DNA from: Candidatus Thiovulum stygium
Lineage (GTDB): Bacteria > Campylobacterota > Campylobacteria > Campylobacterales > Thiovulaceae
Assembly (NCBI GenBank): GCA_021582295.1
Contig: CP091137.1
Coordinates: forward strand, 1-64,000
Reading direction: 5' to 3'
Length of the DNA: 64,000 bases
Shown here: positions 49,079-59,756 of the stretch, in pieces
How positions within the stretch are numbered: the first letter of the stretch is position 1
Layout of the letters: each line of letters opens with the position of its first letter
Translations under genes and position numbers: made by a program
Notes under the pieces: generated by a model
The model's input: only the letters and a program-made list of their open reading frames with translations
Told to the model about the DNA's origin: nothing
The model's database searches: none

Positions 49079-51028
49079 ATGAATTTCGATATAAATTTGA
49101 ACATAAATATTAGTAATTTTATAGATACATCTACCCTTTTATATATAGCTCTTTTTTCACCTATCGTTGGTTCTTTAATAGCTGGAATATATGGAGCTTC
49201 ACCAAAACGAATCGGTATTGGAATTATCGTTTCAAGTTTAATATTTTTATCGTTTTTAGCTTCTGCAGGTCTATTTTTACATCTATATTTTGGCGGTTCT
49301 ATCGTTAATGTCAGAATGATGGATTGGATTTCAGCTGGAGATTTATCAGTTCCTTTTGGCTTTGTAGCTGATCAAGTTTCAGTAACTATGATGCTTGTTG
49401 TTACACTTGTTTCGACAATAGTTCATATATATTCTATTGGATATATGGAAAAAGATAAAGGCTTTAATAGATTTTTCTCGTATCTTTCAGCATTCGTTTT
49501 TTCGATGATGTTTTTAGTAATGAGTGACAATTTCTTAGGTTTATTTATCGGTTGGGAAGGTGTCGGTTTATGTTCTTGGCTTTTAATAGGCTTTTGGTAT
49601 GAACGAGAAAGTGCAACTTGGGCAGCAAATGAAGCATTTATTATGAATAGAATCGCAGATTTAGGTATGTTAATAGGAATATTTTTAATATATTGGCATT
49701 TCGGAACTCTTCAATATGATGAGGTTTTCGCCAAAGTTAATTCAATTCCTGTTGATATTATCAGTATGATAGCTATATTTTTATTTATAGGTGCAATGGG
49801 TAAATCAGCTCAATTTCCACTTCATACTTGGTTAGCAGATGCAATGGAAGGTCCAACACCTGTTTCAGCATTAATTCATGCAGCAACAATGGTTACAGCT
49901 GGAGTCTATTTAGTAATTCGAGCAAATGAAATTTTTGCACTTGTTCCTGAAGTTGGATATTTTATAGCTTCACTTGGAGCTTTCGTTGCACTTTTTGCAG
50001 CAACAATGGCACTTGTTAATCGAGATATTAAAAGAGTAATTGCTTATTCAACATTATCTCAATTAGGTTATATGTTCGTAGCTGGAGGCTTAGGAGCTTA
50101 TTGGATTGCTTTATTTCATCTTGTTACACATGCTTTCTTTAAAGCACTTTTATTTTTAGGTGCTGGAAATGTTATGCATGCAATGGAAGATGAACTAAAT
50201 ATTATGAAAATGGGTGGATTACGAAAAGTAATGCTCGGAACAGCTCTTTTAATGTTAATCGCATCAGTTGCTCTTTCAGGTATTTATCCTTTTGCAGGAT
50301 TTTTCTCAAAAGATAAAATTCTTGAAGTTGCTTTCGATACTCATAATTATATTTTATGGGGAACTTTATGGCTAACAGCTGGATTAACAGCATTTTATTC
50401 ATTTAGAATTGTAATGCTTGTATTCTTTGGTTCTGCAAGATATAAAGATTTCGGAATTCATCCACATGAAGCTCACGGTTTTATGCTTTGGGCTATGACA
50501 CCTCTTGCTGTTTTGGCAATCGTTGCTGGTTTATTTGAACATCAGTTTATAGATTTTGTAACAAAAATTTTACCTGTTTATAATTTTTCTGAAGGAATTC
50601 ATGAAATTATCGGACAACTTGTCATGGTAACAACTGCAATAGCTGTAACAGGAATTACAATAGCTGTTTTATCAAATATGTTTAAAGAAGGTTTATTTAC
50701 AAATACTTTTAAAAGTAATTTTATATATAAATTATTAGATAACCAATATTATATTCCTAAAATTTATGATGAGGTATTTTCTAAACCATATCGAGAACTT
50801 TCTGAATTATTCTGGAAAAGTGTAGATTTAAAAATTGTTGATGCAACTGTTGATGGAATTGCAAATTGTATTTTATCAACTGGCGAAAATACTCGAGGAA
50901 TGCAAAGTGGTAATTTATCGATTATGCTTCGATTGATGGTTATTGGTATAACTGTCTTATTAATATCTGCAATTTTATATAGCTATGCTGATTCTATATT
51001 AACTCTTTTACAAGGAGTCTTAAACTAA
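49079..51028 (+). CDS. nuoL: NADH-quinone oxidoreductase subunit L
   Basis: 649-residue antiporter-like proton-pumping subunit. GWEGVGLCSWLLIGFWYERE, GAMGKSAQFPLHTWLADAME then GPTPVSALIHAATMVTAGVY, and the C-terminal lateral helix region are present. Overlaps nuoM by one base. Confidence 0.97.
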   Translation: MNFDINLNINISNFIDTSTLLYIALFSPIVGSLIAGIYGASPKRIGIGIIVSSLIFLSFLASAGLFLHLYFGGSIVNVRMMDWISAGDLSVPFGFVADQVSVTMMLVVTLVSTIVHIYSIGYMEKDKGFNRFFSYLSAFVFSMMFLVMSDNFLGLFIGWEGVGLCSWLLIGFWYERESATWAANEAFIMNRIADLGMLIGIFLIYWHFGTLQYDEVFAKVNSIPVDIISMIAIFLFIGAMGKSAQFPLHTWLADAMEGPTPVSALIHAATMVTAGVYLVIRANEIFALVPEVGYFIASLGAFVALFAATMALVNRDIKRVIAYSTLSQLGYMFVAGGLGAYWIALFHLVTHAFFKALLFLGAGNVMHAMEDELNIMKMGGLRKVMLGTALLMLIASVALSGIYPFAGFFSKDKILEVAFDTHNYILWGTLWLTAGLTAFYSFRIVMLVFFGSARYKDFGIHPHEAHGFMLWAMTPLAVLAIVAGLFEHQFIDFVTKILPVYNFSEGIHEIIGQLVMVTTAIAVTGITIAVLSNMFKEGLFTNTFKSNFIYKLLDNQYYIPKIYDEVFSKPYRELSELFWKSVDLKIVDATVDGIANCILSTGENTRGMQSGNLSIMLRLMVIGITVLLISAILYSYADSILTLLQGVLN

Positions 51029-52560
51029 TGAATCATATTTTAACAATACTTATATTTTTCCCCGCACTTGCGGGATTAATGGGCTTTTTAGTTGATAAAA
51101 AATCTATAAAGCCTTATGTTGTCTCTATAACACTTATAGAACTATTTATATCTTTATATTTATGGTATGGATTTAATTCAGCTGAAATAGGTATGCAGTT
51201 TGTAGAACAGGCAAATTTAATTGAAGCTTTTGGAGTTCAATACCTCATCGGGATAGATGGAATTTCTCTATTTTTAGTAATTCTTTCAACTTTTATGACT
51301 TTAATCGGTGTAGTTTCTATATCAGATGATACTGAAGATTTACGAGAACTTTTACTAACTATTTTATTCTTAGAAATGACAATGGTTGGAGTTTTTGTAG
51401 TACTTGATGCAATTCTATTCTATCTATTTTGGGAACTTTCTCTTGTTCCAATGTTATATATTATTGGTGCATGGGGCGGAAACAAAAGAGTTTATGCTTC
51501 AATCAAATTCTTTTTATATACATTTACAGGTTCTATAATTATGCTTGTCGGTATGCTGTATATGGCATATTTATATTATCAGGCATCAGGAACTTGGAGT
51601 TTCTCACTTTTAGAATGGTATCGATTACAATTGCCACTTGATTATCAAATATGGTTATTTGTAGCTTTCTTTCTTGGTTTGGCTATTAAAGTTCCAATGT
51701 TTCCATTTCATACTTGGTTGCCATATGCACACGGTCAAGCTCCAACAGTTGGTTCGGTAATTCTTGCAGCTGTTTTATTAAAAATGGGAACTTATGGATT
51801 TATAAGATTATCATTACCTTTATATCCTGATGCAACAGTATATTTCTTAACTCCTATTGCAATACTTTCATTAATTATGATTATTTATACTGCAATGGTT
51901 GCTTATGCTCAAAAAGATCTTAAACAACTTGTAGCTTATTCATCTATTTCACATATGGGTGTAATAATTTTAGGTATTTTCGCTCTTAATCCAGAAGGTA
52001 TAACAGGTTCAATATTTTTAATGATCTCTCACGGAATCGTTTCAGGAGCATTGTTCTTACTTGTCGGAGTAATTTACGATCGAAGACATACAAAAATGAT
52101 TGATGAATTTGGTGGATTAGCTTCTGTAATGCCTAGATATGCTCTAATATTTGGAATTATGGCTATGGCTTCAGTTGGATTACCTTTAACTATTGGTTTT
52201 GTTGGTGAGTTTTTAAGTTTAGTAGGATTCTATAAATATTCTCATATTATGGGAATTATCGCTACTGGAACTGTCGTTGTTGGAGCAATTTATATGCTTT
52301 CAGCTTACAAACGAACATTTTTTGGCAAAGTTGTAAATTCTGAAAATAGCAAATTATCAGATTTAAATTTAAGAGAATATTTAACTTTAATTCCATTAAC
52401 AATTTTAGTTATAGTTTTAGGAATTTATCCTAAACCTATTTTAAAACCTGTTGATGAAAGTGTAAAAGCTATTATTTCATTAATGCATCAAAAAGCTGTT
52501 ACAGAAGAGGCTAAAAAAATAATTCCAAATATAAAAATAGGTGAGGAGGCTAGAAAATAA
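51028..52560 (+). CDS. nuoM: NADH-quinone oxidoreductase subunit M
   Basis: 510 residues of antiporter-like subunit. FYLFWELSLVPMLYIIGAWG, AIKVPMFPFHTWLPYAHGQA and AYSSISHMGVIILGIFALNP are family motifs. Overlaps nuoN by one base. Confidence 0.97.
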   Translation: MNHILTILIFFPALAGLMGFLVDKKSIKPYVVSITLIELFISLYLWYGFNSAEIGMQFVEQANLIEAFGVQYLIGIDGISLFLVILSTFMTLIGVVSISDDTEDLRELLLTILFLEMTMVGVFVVLDAILFYLFWELSLVPMLYIIGAWGGNKRVYASIKFFLYTFTGSIIMLVGMLYMAYLYYQASGTWSFSLLEWYRLQLPLDYQIWLFVAFFLGLAIKVPMFPFHTWLPYAHGQAPTVGSVILAAVLLKMGTYGFIRLSLPLYPDATVYFLTPIAILSLIMIIYTAMVAYAQKDLKQLVAYSSISHMGVIILGIFALNPEGITGSIFLMISHGIVSGALFLLVGVIYDRRHTKMIDEFGGLASVMPRYALIFGIMAMASVGLPLTIGFVGEFLSLVGFYKYSHIMGIIATGTVVVGAIYMLSAYKRTFFGKVVNSENSKLSDLNLREYLTLIPLTILVIVLGIYPKPILKPVDESVKAIISLMHQKAVTEEAKKIIPNIKIGEEARK

Positions 52561-54050
52561 TGATAGAACCAGTTTCAGTATCGTTTGAATCGCTTAAAAT
52601 AGCAACTTTAATGCCAATGTTATTGGCAATTTCTGGTGGTCTTCTAATTCTTCTAATTGATTTATTAAAAAGTCATCTTGATAAATCTATATATATAGTC
52701 TTAAGTGTCATGTTTATTTTAATGGATTTGGGATCAGTTTTAAGTCTTGAATTAAATAGCAGAGGCTTTTTTGATGTAATTTTTATTGATGGAATCGCTA
52801 TGTTATCGCAAATCGTTATTTTAGTAGCCTCTATGCTATTTATTGCATTTGCTTTTGCAAGTAATAGATTTCATGAATATCAATATCCTGAATTTTTCGC
52901 ACTATTTTTATTTATGACAGCTGGTTTTCAGTTTATGGTCGCAAGTGATAATCTCATCACTATTTTTGTTGGACTTGAAACAGCGAGTTTATCGTTATAT
53001 ACAATGATTGTATTGCACAATAAAGATAAATCGTTTGAAGCAGCAATTAAATACTTTACAATGGGAGCAGTTGCAGCAGGATTTTATGCTTTTGGTTCAA
53101 TGATATTATATGGTTTGACAGGAAGTGTTGAATTGTATAAAATTTTTGAAGTTCTTGAAGCTAGAAATTTTGAACCAATGATTTTAGTAATTGTATCATC
53201 ACTGTTTTTTATTGGAGCTTTTGGATTCAAACTTGCAGTTGTTCCATTTCATACTTGGGGACCAGATGTTTATGAAGGTTCATCAGCAGCTCTTGCTGGA
53301 TATATTTCGATAGTTCCAAAAATAGCCTCTTTTGTTGTTGTTATGCGAATCTTTGAACAATTAATTCATAGTGGAGTTGATTGGATTCAAGGTGTTTTAT
53401 ATGCCGTAGTTGTTATCACAATGACAATGGCAAATATCTGGGCATTAATACAAAACGATGTAAAAAGAATGTTAGCTTATTCAAGTATTTCACATACAGG
53501 TTTTGTTATGTCAGCAATTATGATTGGCACAACTCAATCAAATAGTGGAATATTTTTATATTGGATAATGTTTGCTTTTGCAAATCTTGGAGCTTTTGCA
53601 ATGTTATGGGCTTCAAGAAAACGAGGTATTCGATATCACGAACGATATGATCATCCATTTGAGAAATTTGCTGGAATGGTCAAATTAATGCCTCTTGGAG
53701 CTGTAATGATGGGATTATTTATGCTAACTTTAGCTGGAATTCCGCCGTTTTCTGTTTTTTGGGGTAAATTATATTTAATCAGTTCAGCAATAAATGCAAA
53801 TTATACAGGACTAGCTATTATTATGGCCTTAAATAGTGCAATAGCAGTATTTTATTATTTAAAACTTGTGATTTTTATGTTCTTGAAAGATCCAGTAAGT
53901 AGTTTAGATGGTTCTGCTTATATGACAAATGCTTCAATTTCACTTAAAGTTGTTCTTGGAATTTCAGCATTTTTTACAGTTGTTTCTATATTTTTCGTAA
54001 ATCCAATTCTTGAAATGGCTTCATATTTTGTTGCTATGAGTGGTTTCTAA
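52560..54050 (+). CDS. nuoN: NADH-quinone oxidoreductase subunit N
   Basis: 496 residues, the third antiporter-like subunit: KLAVVPFHTWGPDVYEGSSA and KRMLAYSSISHTGFVMSAIM. It closes the nuo operon, followed by a hairpin terminator. Confidence 0.97.
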   Translation: MIEPVSVSFESLKIATLMPMLLAISGGLLILLIDLLKSHLDKSIYIVLSVMFILMDLGSVLSLELNSRGFFDVIFIDGIAMLSQIVILVASMLFIAFAFASNRFHEYQYPEFFALFLFMTAGFQFMVASDNLITIFVGLETASLSLYTMIVLHNKDKSFEAAIKYFTMGAVAAGFYAFGSMILYGLTGSVELYKIFEVLEARNFEPMILVIVSSLFFIGAFGFKLAVVPFHTWGPDVYEGSSAALAGYISIVPKIASFVVVMRIFEQLIHSGVDWIQGVLYAVVVITMTMANIWALIQNDVKRMLAYSSISHTGFVMSAIMIGTTQSNSGIFLYWIMFAFANLGAFAMLWASRKRGIRYHERYDHPFEKFAGMVKLMPLGAVMMGLFMLTLAGIPPFSVFWGKLYLISSAINANYTGLAIIMALNSAIAVFYYLKLVIFMFLKDPVSSLDGSAYMTNASISLKVVLGISAFFTVVSIFFVNPILEMASYFVAMSGF

Positions 54051-54075
54051 AATAAAAATATATTTTTAAAATCCA

Positions 54076-54125
54076 TTTTTATCTTCTTCTCTAAATATAA
54101 TTTTATTATAGAGAAGAGATAAAAA
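54076..54125. terminator. Bidirectional terminator between nuoN and the pilC-like gene
   Basis: TTTTTATCTTCTTCTCTA (54076-54093) pairs with TAGAGAAGAGATAAAAA (54109-54125), a 17-bp stem with one bulged T, with T-rich flanks on both strands, between convergent genes. Confidence 0.85.
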
Positions 54126-54133
54126 GTTCTTAT

Positions 54134-55390
54134 TTAATGATGTCTAGCAACATCTCCCAAACTCCAAATAGGCATAAAAATTCCCAAAGCTAAAGTTGTA
54201 ACAAGAGCACCGATAAATAATAAAATTATTGGTTCTAAAAGTGAATGCATATTTTCAATTATTTTATTAAATTTTCTTTTATAATAATCTGATATTGTAT
54301 TTAACATTTTTTGTAATTCACCGCTACTTTCACCAGTAAAAATCATCTGAATAACCATATTGTCAAATATTTCTATTCCTTGAAAGCTTTTATAAAGAGG
54401 CGAACCACGATTTATATCTCCGTAACTTTGCATTAATTTTTTTCTTAAAACTAAATTATCAACCATAGAAATAGAAATTTCAAGAGCTTCAAAAATAGAA
54501 ATTCCAGCACTTAATAGTTCAGAGAATACAATTGTAAATCTATTTAAAGTTGAATACATAGAAATATCTTTGATAATATATGTTTTTAACATTAAATAAT
54601 GAACTGAAAATTTAAATTTTTCTGAATGATTTAAAAGATAATTAAAAAGAAGTGAAGAAAAAATTATAAATATAAAAAAATATAATCCATAATTACTAAA
54701 AAAGTCTTCTGCACCTAATAAAATTCTAGTAAAAATTGGCAATTCAGAATTAAATCTTGCAAATATAGATTCGAATTTTGGTATAACATAGTTTATTATA
54801 ACTGTCATTGCAATAACCATAGCAATAAGAATATTTCTTGGATAGCTCATTGCTTTTTTAACTTTTAAACGATTATCTCGAATTTCTTCTAACATTCCAA
54901 CAAGTTTAAACAGAGCTTTTGCACTATCACCTGTTTTGTCTCCAAGTTTAATCATAGTAATAGTTAAATTGCCAAATATAGTTGTAAATTTTCCAAAAGC
55001 ATCAGAAAGTGAATCACCATTATTAATATCTGTTAAAATAGAATCTATAATTTTTTCTAGTTTTCTATCTTGAACACTTTTTTTAATTTCTCGAAGAGAA
55101 TCAAGAATAGAGATTCCTGCATCTGTCATAACTGCTAACTGATTTAAAAAAAATATTTTTGATTCTTCGTCAATGTGATTGATTTGAAGAAAATCAGCAA
55201 TATGATCGCTTATATCAGAAAGAGAAATAGAGGACAATCTTGATTTTTTATGTTCGCTAATTTTTAAAATTTTGGATTTTGGATATTGTCCAAAAATAGT
55301 ATTATAAAGTTCTTGTTTTGACTGAGCAGAAATCATCGTCGTAACTTCTTTACCACGATGCAAAACTACAATTTTATACTCTTTAGTCAT
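54134..55390 (-). CDS. Type II secretion/type IV pilus inner-membrane platform protein (GspF/PilC family)
   Basis: 418 residues with two T2SF domains, each followed by membrane helices: FLNQLAVMTDAGISILDSLR...MSYPRNILIAMVIAMTVIIN, and FTIVFSELLSAGISIFEALE...ESSGELQKMLNTISDYYKRK. The short N-terminal extension is normal. This platform supports pseudopilus or pilus assembly in secretion, twitching or competence. No ATPase, secretin or pilin gene is adjacent, so which machine it serves is unknown. Confidence 0.88.
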   Translation of the reverse strand: MTKEYKIVVLHRGKEVTTMISAQSKQELYNTIFGQYPKSKILKISEHKKSRLSSISLSDISDHIADFLQINHIDEESKIFFLNQLAVMTDAGISILDSLREIKKSVQDRKLEKIIDSILTDINNGDSLSDAFGKFTTIFGNLTITMIKLGDKTGDSAKALFKLVGMLEEIRDNRLKVKKAMSYPRNILIAMVIAMTVIINYVIPKFESIFARFNSELPIFTRILLGAEDFFSNYGLYFFIFIIFSSLLFNYLLNHSEKFKFSVHYLMLKTYIIKDISMYSTLNRFTIVFSELLSAGISIFEALEISISMVDNLVLRKKLMQSYGDINRGSPLYKSFQGIEIFDNMVIQMIFTGESSGELQKMLNTISDYYKRKFNKIIENMHSLLEPIILLFIGALVTTLALGIFMPIWSLGDVARHH

Positions 55391-55411
55391 TATATAAGAT
55401 AATTAATAATT

Positions 55412-55981
55412 TTATCCATTTCTAACACAAATTACAGAATTTTTTTGAGTTTTTGTATTGTGATAATTTCCACCTTCAAAAAAATTGACTGTCCAACTAG
55501 CTTCATTCATTCGTTCAACAGTTTTTTCTGATAGATTTTTTTTAAAATCTTCAACTTGAGTTGAACTCCAATACCAAGTTTCTATTTGTTTATTCATAAA
55601 ACCTGAAAGAGGTTTTTTAACGAAAAGTTTGCCATTCTTTGTACCATTAATTTTTTCTTTCCAATGTTGGCGAGTTTGAAATCTAAGAGATTTTTCTCGA
55701 TAATCAAAAAGATTAGCACTTCCAAGAGTCATTAATTCATTAATTGTTGGAACTCGCCAACTTCCAGAATAATTATAATATTTGCGATTTAAACTTTTTG
55801 CATATTCAAAAGCTTCGTCAAAAGTATATCTATTATCATAATTTTGTGGATTTTTTACTTCCCAAATTAAACCAGTAGCTGAATCTAACCAATCAAGAGG
55901 AGCTTTCGGATCATTAAAAATATCTATAATATTATCTCCATTAGTAGTTATTTTTTTACCAAATAGATCAGTAACACCCAT
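55412..55981 (-). CDS. DUF1566 domain protein
   Basis: 189 residues, no signal peptide. DUF1566 landmarks: DWLDSATGLIWEVKNPQNYD, GSWRVPTINELMTLG, TWYWSSTQ and the end NSVICVRNG. Related in domain to the exported protein at 33326-34117 but not closely similar. It lies 21 bp upstream of the pilC-like gene and could be in its transcript, perhaps a pilus- or secretion-associated binding protein (inference). Confidence 0.7.
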   Translation of the reverse strand: MGVTDLFGKKITTNGDNIIDIFNDPKAPLDWLDSATGLIWEVKNPQNYDNRYTFDEAFEYAKSLNRKYYNYSGSWRVPTINELMTLGSANLFDYREKSLRFQTRQHWKEKINGTKNGKLFVKKPLSGFMNKQIETWYWSSTQVEDFKKNLSEKTVERMNEASWTVNFFEGGNYHNTKTQKNSVICVRNG

Positions 55982-56114
55982 TATCTTCCTTATATTTATA
56001 TTCTTTATTTAAATTTTTTTTAAAAAAGTGAATTGATTATACAAAACTATTGTTTAAATTACATTTAGAAATAAATAACATGGCAAAAAATTAACGATTT
56101 TTAACTTGATAAGT

Positions 56115-57788
56115 TTAGATTTTTAATTTTAGTTTTCTTTTTTCGAGAGAGACAATTTTAAATTTTAAATTTTTTATTCTTTCTATTTTATCTAAAAAAG
56201 AAATTTGTTCAGTTCGAATTTTTATTAATTCATTTTCATATCTTTGAATTTTAATATTAATAAGTTCCAATTCAGCCTCATCAAAAGAGTAATTTGGAGT
56301 TTCAGAAAGAATGATTTTAATAAATTTTTCATTTTCATTATTTATTATTTGCTGATTTGTTTCTATTTCTAAAATTTCTTTGAATTCTTCTCGATATAAT
56401 TTAAAATCGGATAATTCAAGTTCATTAATAATATTTTTAGAAAATTCTTTATTTAATAATATAAATTTTAAAAGAGCCTGTTCGCCTAAACCATCACTTT
56501 TTATATTATAATTTATAGAAGATTCACTTTTATTTGGAATATTAATATGAGTTCTAAAACCTTCTCCAAATAATTCTTTAGCTAAATTTTCATATTTACT
56601 TTTTAAAAAATCTTTTAAATTAGATATAAATTGTTTTATAATTTTGTCAGCATCTCTTCGTGAATATGGATCACTTAAATTATATTGAGAAATAATATCT
56701 CGTAAAAACCATTCGATTGCATCACGACGATTATCCTTAGATAAAATATCTTTTAATTTATCAATTTCTTTATTTTTAACTAAATCTGCTGGATCAATTC
56801 CATCTGTTAAAATTGTAACAAATGCTTCAATATCACTTTTTGCAATTAATTCAACACTTCGTCGAGTCGCATTTAAACCTGCATTGTCGCCATCAAAAAC
56901 AAGATGAATTTTACCTCTACCTCGTCCTAAAATATTTATTTGTGATTCTGTTAAAGCTGTTCCAAGTGGAGCAACAACATTTTTAATTCCAGATTGATAA
57001 AGTGCGATGAGGTCGATATAACCTTCAACAATAATTGCAATTCCAGTTTTAGCAATTTCACTTCTTGTAAAATTATAGCCATATAAAATCGAACCTTTTG
57101 TATAAAAATTAGTTGAAGGTGAATTTAAATATTTCGGTTCGCGATTATCAAGAACTCTACCACCAAAAGCGACAATTTTTCCATTATGTTCAAAAATTGG
57201 AAATATTAATCTATTAATAAATTTTGCTCTAATTCTTTCTGTTTCACCATCTTTTTGAATTATGCCTAAAGATAGACTATCTGTTTGAGAAATATTATTT
57301 AATTTTAACCATTCTAAAGTTTCATAATCATTTGGAGCATATCCAAGTTGAAATTTAGTTATTGTCTCTTTTGTAATTCCTCGATTTTCTAAATATTTTA
57401 AAGCTTCGCGATTTTTATATAAATTTGAGACAAACCATAAATTTAATTTTTGCAAAATTTCAAGAATATCTCGATAATCTTCTCGATGATAAGAATCTTC
57501 ATATTCTAGTTTAATATTTTTGATATTAGCTAATTTTTCGACAGCTTGAGGAAACGAAATATTTTCAATTTCTTGTATAAACTTAATACTATTTCCTCCT
57601 GCTCCACAACCAAAGCAATGATATATTCCTTTTTGAGGACTCACATGAAAAGATGGTGTTTTTTCTTTATGAAAAGGACAATGTGCTTTGTATGTTAAAC
57701 CAACTTTTTTCAAAGGTAGATACATAGTTACTACTTCTATAATATCGAAATTCTTTAAAACTTCGTTTATACTATTTTGTTTAATCAT
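56115..57788 (-). CDS. dnaG: DNA primase
   Basis: Makes RNA primers for replication. 557 residues: N-terminal zinc finger (CPFHKEKTPSFHVSP, CFGCGAGG), the catalytic Toprim core (AFGGRVLDNREPKYLNSP, IIVEGYIDLIALYQSGI, VFDGDNAG), and a C-terminal helicase-binding part of low conservation. Intact. Confidence 0.96.
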   Translation of the reverse strand: MIKQNSINEVLKNFDIIEVVTMYLPLKKVGLTYKAHCPFHKEKTPSFHVSPQKGIYHCFGCGAGGNSIKFIQEIENISFPQAVEKLANIKNIKLEYEDSYHREDYRDILEILQKLNLWFVSNLYKNREALKYLENRGITKETITKFQLGYAPNDYETLEWLKLNNISQTDSLSLGIIQKDGETERIRAKFINRLIFPIFEHNGKIVAFGGRVLDNREPKYLNSPSTNFYTKGSILYGYNFTRSEIAKTGIAIIVEGYIDLIALYQSGIKNVVAPLGTALTESQINILGRGRGKIHLVFDGDNAGLNATRRSVELIAKSDIEAFVTILTDGIDPADLVKNKEIDKLKDILSKDNRRDAIEWFLRDIISQYNLSDPYSRRDADKIIKQFISNLKDFLKSKYENLAKELFGEGFRTHINIPNKSESSINYNIKSDGLGEQALLKFILLNKEFSKNIINELELSDFKLYREEFKEILEIETNQQIINNENEKFIKIILSETPNYSFDEAELELINIKIQRYENELIKIRTEQISFLDKIERIKNLKFKIVSLEKRKLKLKI

Positions 57789-57844
57789 TAAAAAATCTCT
57801 ATTTGTGATAAAATTATCAGATACGGAAAAAAAGGAGTTAAATC

Positions 57845-58078
57845 ATGAAGATATTTTCACATTTATTTATATTAATAAGCATATTAATTTTTTCAAGTGG
57901 ATGTATATTTTTCAATGATAGAGGTGTAGCTTCTAATTATTATAACGAATGCGGACATTATTATAATGCACAAGGAATTTATTACAACGATTGCGATAAA
58001 AATATTGTTGATTATGATGAATTACAAAATAGATTCGTAAAACAAAATCGAGACAATGGATATATTGTTGAATTTTAA
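57845..58078 (+). CDS. Small tyrosine/asparagine-rich lipoprotein
   Basis: 77 residues. Lipoprotein signal with lipobox FSSGC at residue 20; the mature part has repeated YYN units (NYYNECGHYYNAQGIYYNDC) and three further cysteines or cysteine-like positions. AAGGAG stands before the ATG. No family recognised. Confidence 0.6.
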   Translation: MKIFSHLFILISILIFSSGCIFFNDRGVASNYYNECGHYYNAQGIYYNDCDKNIVDYDELQNRFVKQNRDNGYIVEF

Positions 58079-58105
58079 TATCATATCTTTAATATATATT
58101 ATAAT

Positions 58106-58855
58106 TTAATGTCTATGATTTTTTAAATGCGAATCTATGCCATAAATGTCTCGTATAGTTTTACAGTTAAAAATAGTTTGCGGAGATTCACTTTTTGAGA
58201 CTTCTCTATTAACAGAAATTATATAATTTATACTATCTTCTATAACTCCAATATCATGAGTGATAAAAATAATAGTTATACCTTTATTTTTATTTAGGTC
58301 TTTTAAAATAGCATAAAATTCTCGTTGAGTTGCAATATCAATGCCTGTATTAGGTTCATCTAAAAATAATAATTCAGGTTGAGAAACAAGAGCTCTCGCT
58401 ATCATAACTCTTTGTTTTTCTCCTCCTGAAAGTTCTCCAATTAATCTATTTTTTAAATGGATAATTTTTAATTTTTCCATTATTTCATTTATAATTAAAT
58501 CTCCGTCGCTTGACTCTCTGTTTTGCCAAAATTTACGATTAAAACTAATTCTACCAAGTTTAACAGTTTCTAAAACTGTAATTGGAAATTTAGTATCAAT
58601 TTCGATAGCCCTTTGTGGAACAAAGCCTATTTTATTCCATTCATTAAATTTATTAAGAGGTTTCCCAAAGAGACGAATCTCTCCAGTAAAACCATTGTTT
58701 AATCCTAAAATGGTGCTGATAAGTGTAGATTTACCGCCACCATTTGGACCAATTACAGCAACATAATCACCTCTATTTATAGTAATAGATATATTTTTTA
58801 ATATATTTATATCATCAATAGAGTAATTTAAAGTGTCTGTTTCAACTATTGGCAA
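58106..58855 (-). CDS. znuC: Metal ABC transporter ATP-binding protein (ZnuC-like)
   Basis: 249 residues with Walker A GPNGGGKSTL, signature ELSGGEKQRV, Walker B LLFLDEPNTG and the switch histidine ITHD. The C-terminus ends His-rich (HLKNHRH), as in several zinc ATPases. Overlaps the end of the binding-protein gene by 10 bp. A permease gene would be expected next but is absent. Confidence 0.85.
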   Translation of the reverse strand: MPIVETDTLNYSIDDINILKNISITINRGDYVAVIGPNGGGKSTLISTILGLNNGFTGEIRLFGKPLNKFNEWNKIGFVPQRAIEIDTKFPITVLETVKLGRISFNRKFWQNRESSDGDLIINEIMEKLKIIHLKNRLIGELSGGEKQRVMIARALVSQPELLFLDEPNTGIDIATQREFYAILKDLNKNKGITIIFITHDIGVIEDSINYIISVNREVSKSESPQTIFNCKTIRDIYGIDSHLKNHRH

Positions 58856-59733
58856 ATTAAAGCCTCTTGTAATTTTTTTAGATTTTCTTCCATTATATGT
58901 ATATAACCAAGTTCTACTTTTTCAGGTTGGACATTACCAAGTGGTGATAAAACTGAAGTTTTTGCACCAGTCTCTTTTACAAGTGTTTCAGCAATTGAAC
59001 TTGAAGCCAATTCTTCAAAAAATATAGTCGTAACTTTATTTAATTTAACTAATTTAACAGTTTCAGCTAATGCAAAAGCACTTGGTTGAGCTTCTGGAGA
59101 TATACCCATAATTGCTAATGTTTTAAATTTAAAATCTCGAGCCAAATATTGAAAAGCATCATGATTTACAACAATACTATTTCTTTGACAATTTTTTAAA
59201 CCATTTTTATAATTTTCAGCTAAACCTTCAAGTTTTTGTAAATAAAGTTCTAAATTTTTAGCATAAAAAATACTATTTTCAGAATCAAGAGCTGATAATT
59301 TTCCTGCAATCTCTTTTGCTATGATTTTCATGTTTTCAATGCTTTGCCAAAAATGTGGATCATCGTTAATTATTTGAATATCTTCTGCAATTCTCATAAA
59401 TCTATTTTGATCAGAAGTATCAGCTAATTCACTTGCCCATTCATCGATATGCTCACCAGTATATATAAATAATCTTGAATTTGCGATTTCCATCATACTT
59501 TGAGGAGTTGGTTCAAAAGAGTGTGGATCTTGTCCAAAAGGGACAATTTGAATCAGATCAATTTTTTCTCTACCGATATTTTTTACAGTATCATAAATTG
59601 GATAAATCGTAACTGCTATTTTCGGTTTTCCACTTTTTGAAGAGTTAGGATTATAAAAAGGATATATAAAAAGAGCAATTATTAAAAATAAAGTTGTTCC
59701 AATAAGTATCGAAATATATTTAGTTTTTGTCAT
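58846..59733 (-). CDS. znuA: Metal ABC transporter substrate-binding protein (ZnuA-like)
   Basis: 295 residues, with an N-terminal membrane anchor or signal (ISILIGTTLFLIIALFIYPF). Metal-ligand positions of cluster 9 binding proteins are visible: DPHSFEPTP, NDDPHFWQS, VNHDAFQYLARDF, and a late glutamate (FFEELASSS). It lacks the long His-rich loop of some ZnuA. Zinc versus manganese cannot be decided from this. Confidence 0.85.
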   Translation of the reverse strand: MTKTKYISILIGTTLFLIIALFIYPFYNPNSSKSGKPKIAVTIYPIYDTVKNIGREKIDLIQIVPFGQDPHSFEPTPQSMMEIANSRLFIYTGEHIDEWASELADTSDQNRFMRIAEDIQIINDDPHFWQSIENMKIIAKEIAGKLSALDSENSIFYAKNLELYLQKLEGLAENYKNGLKNCQRNSIVVNHDAFQYLARDFKFKTLAIMGISPEAQPSAFALAETVKLVKLNKVTTIFFEELASSSIAETLVKETGAKTSVLSPLGNVQPEKVELGYIHIMEENLKKLQEALICQ

Positions 59734-59756
59734 TTTGTTCCTAATGTTTATAAAAT

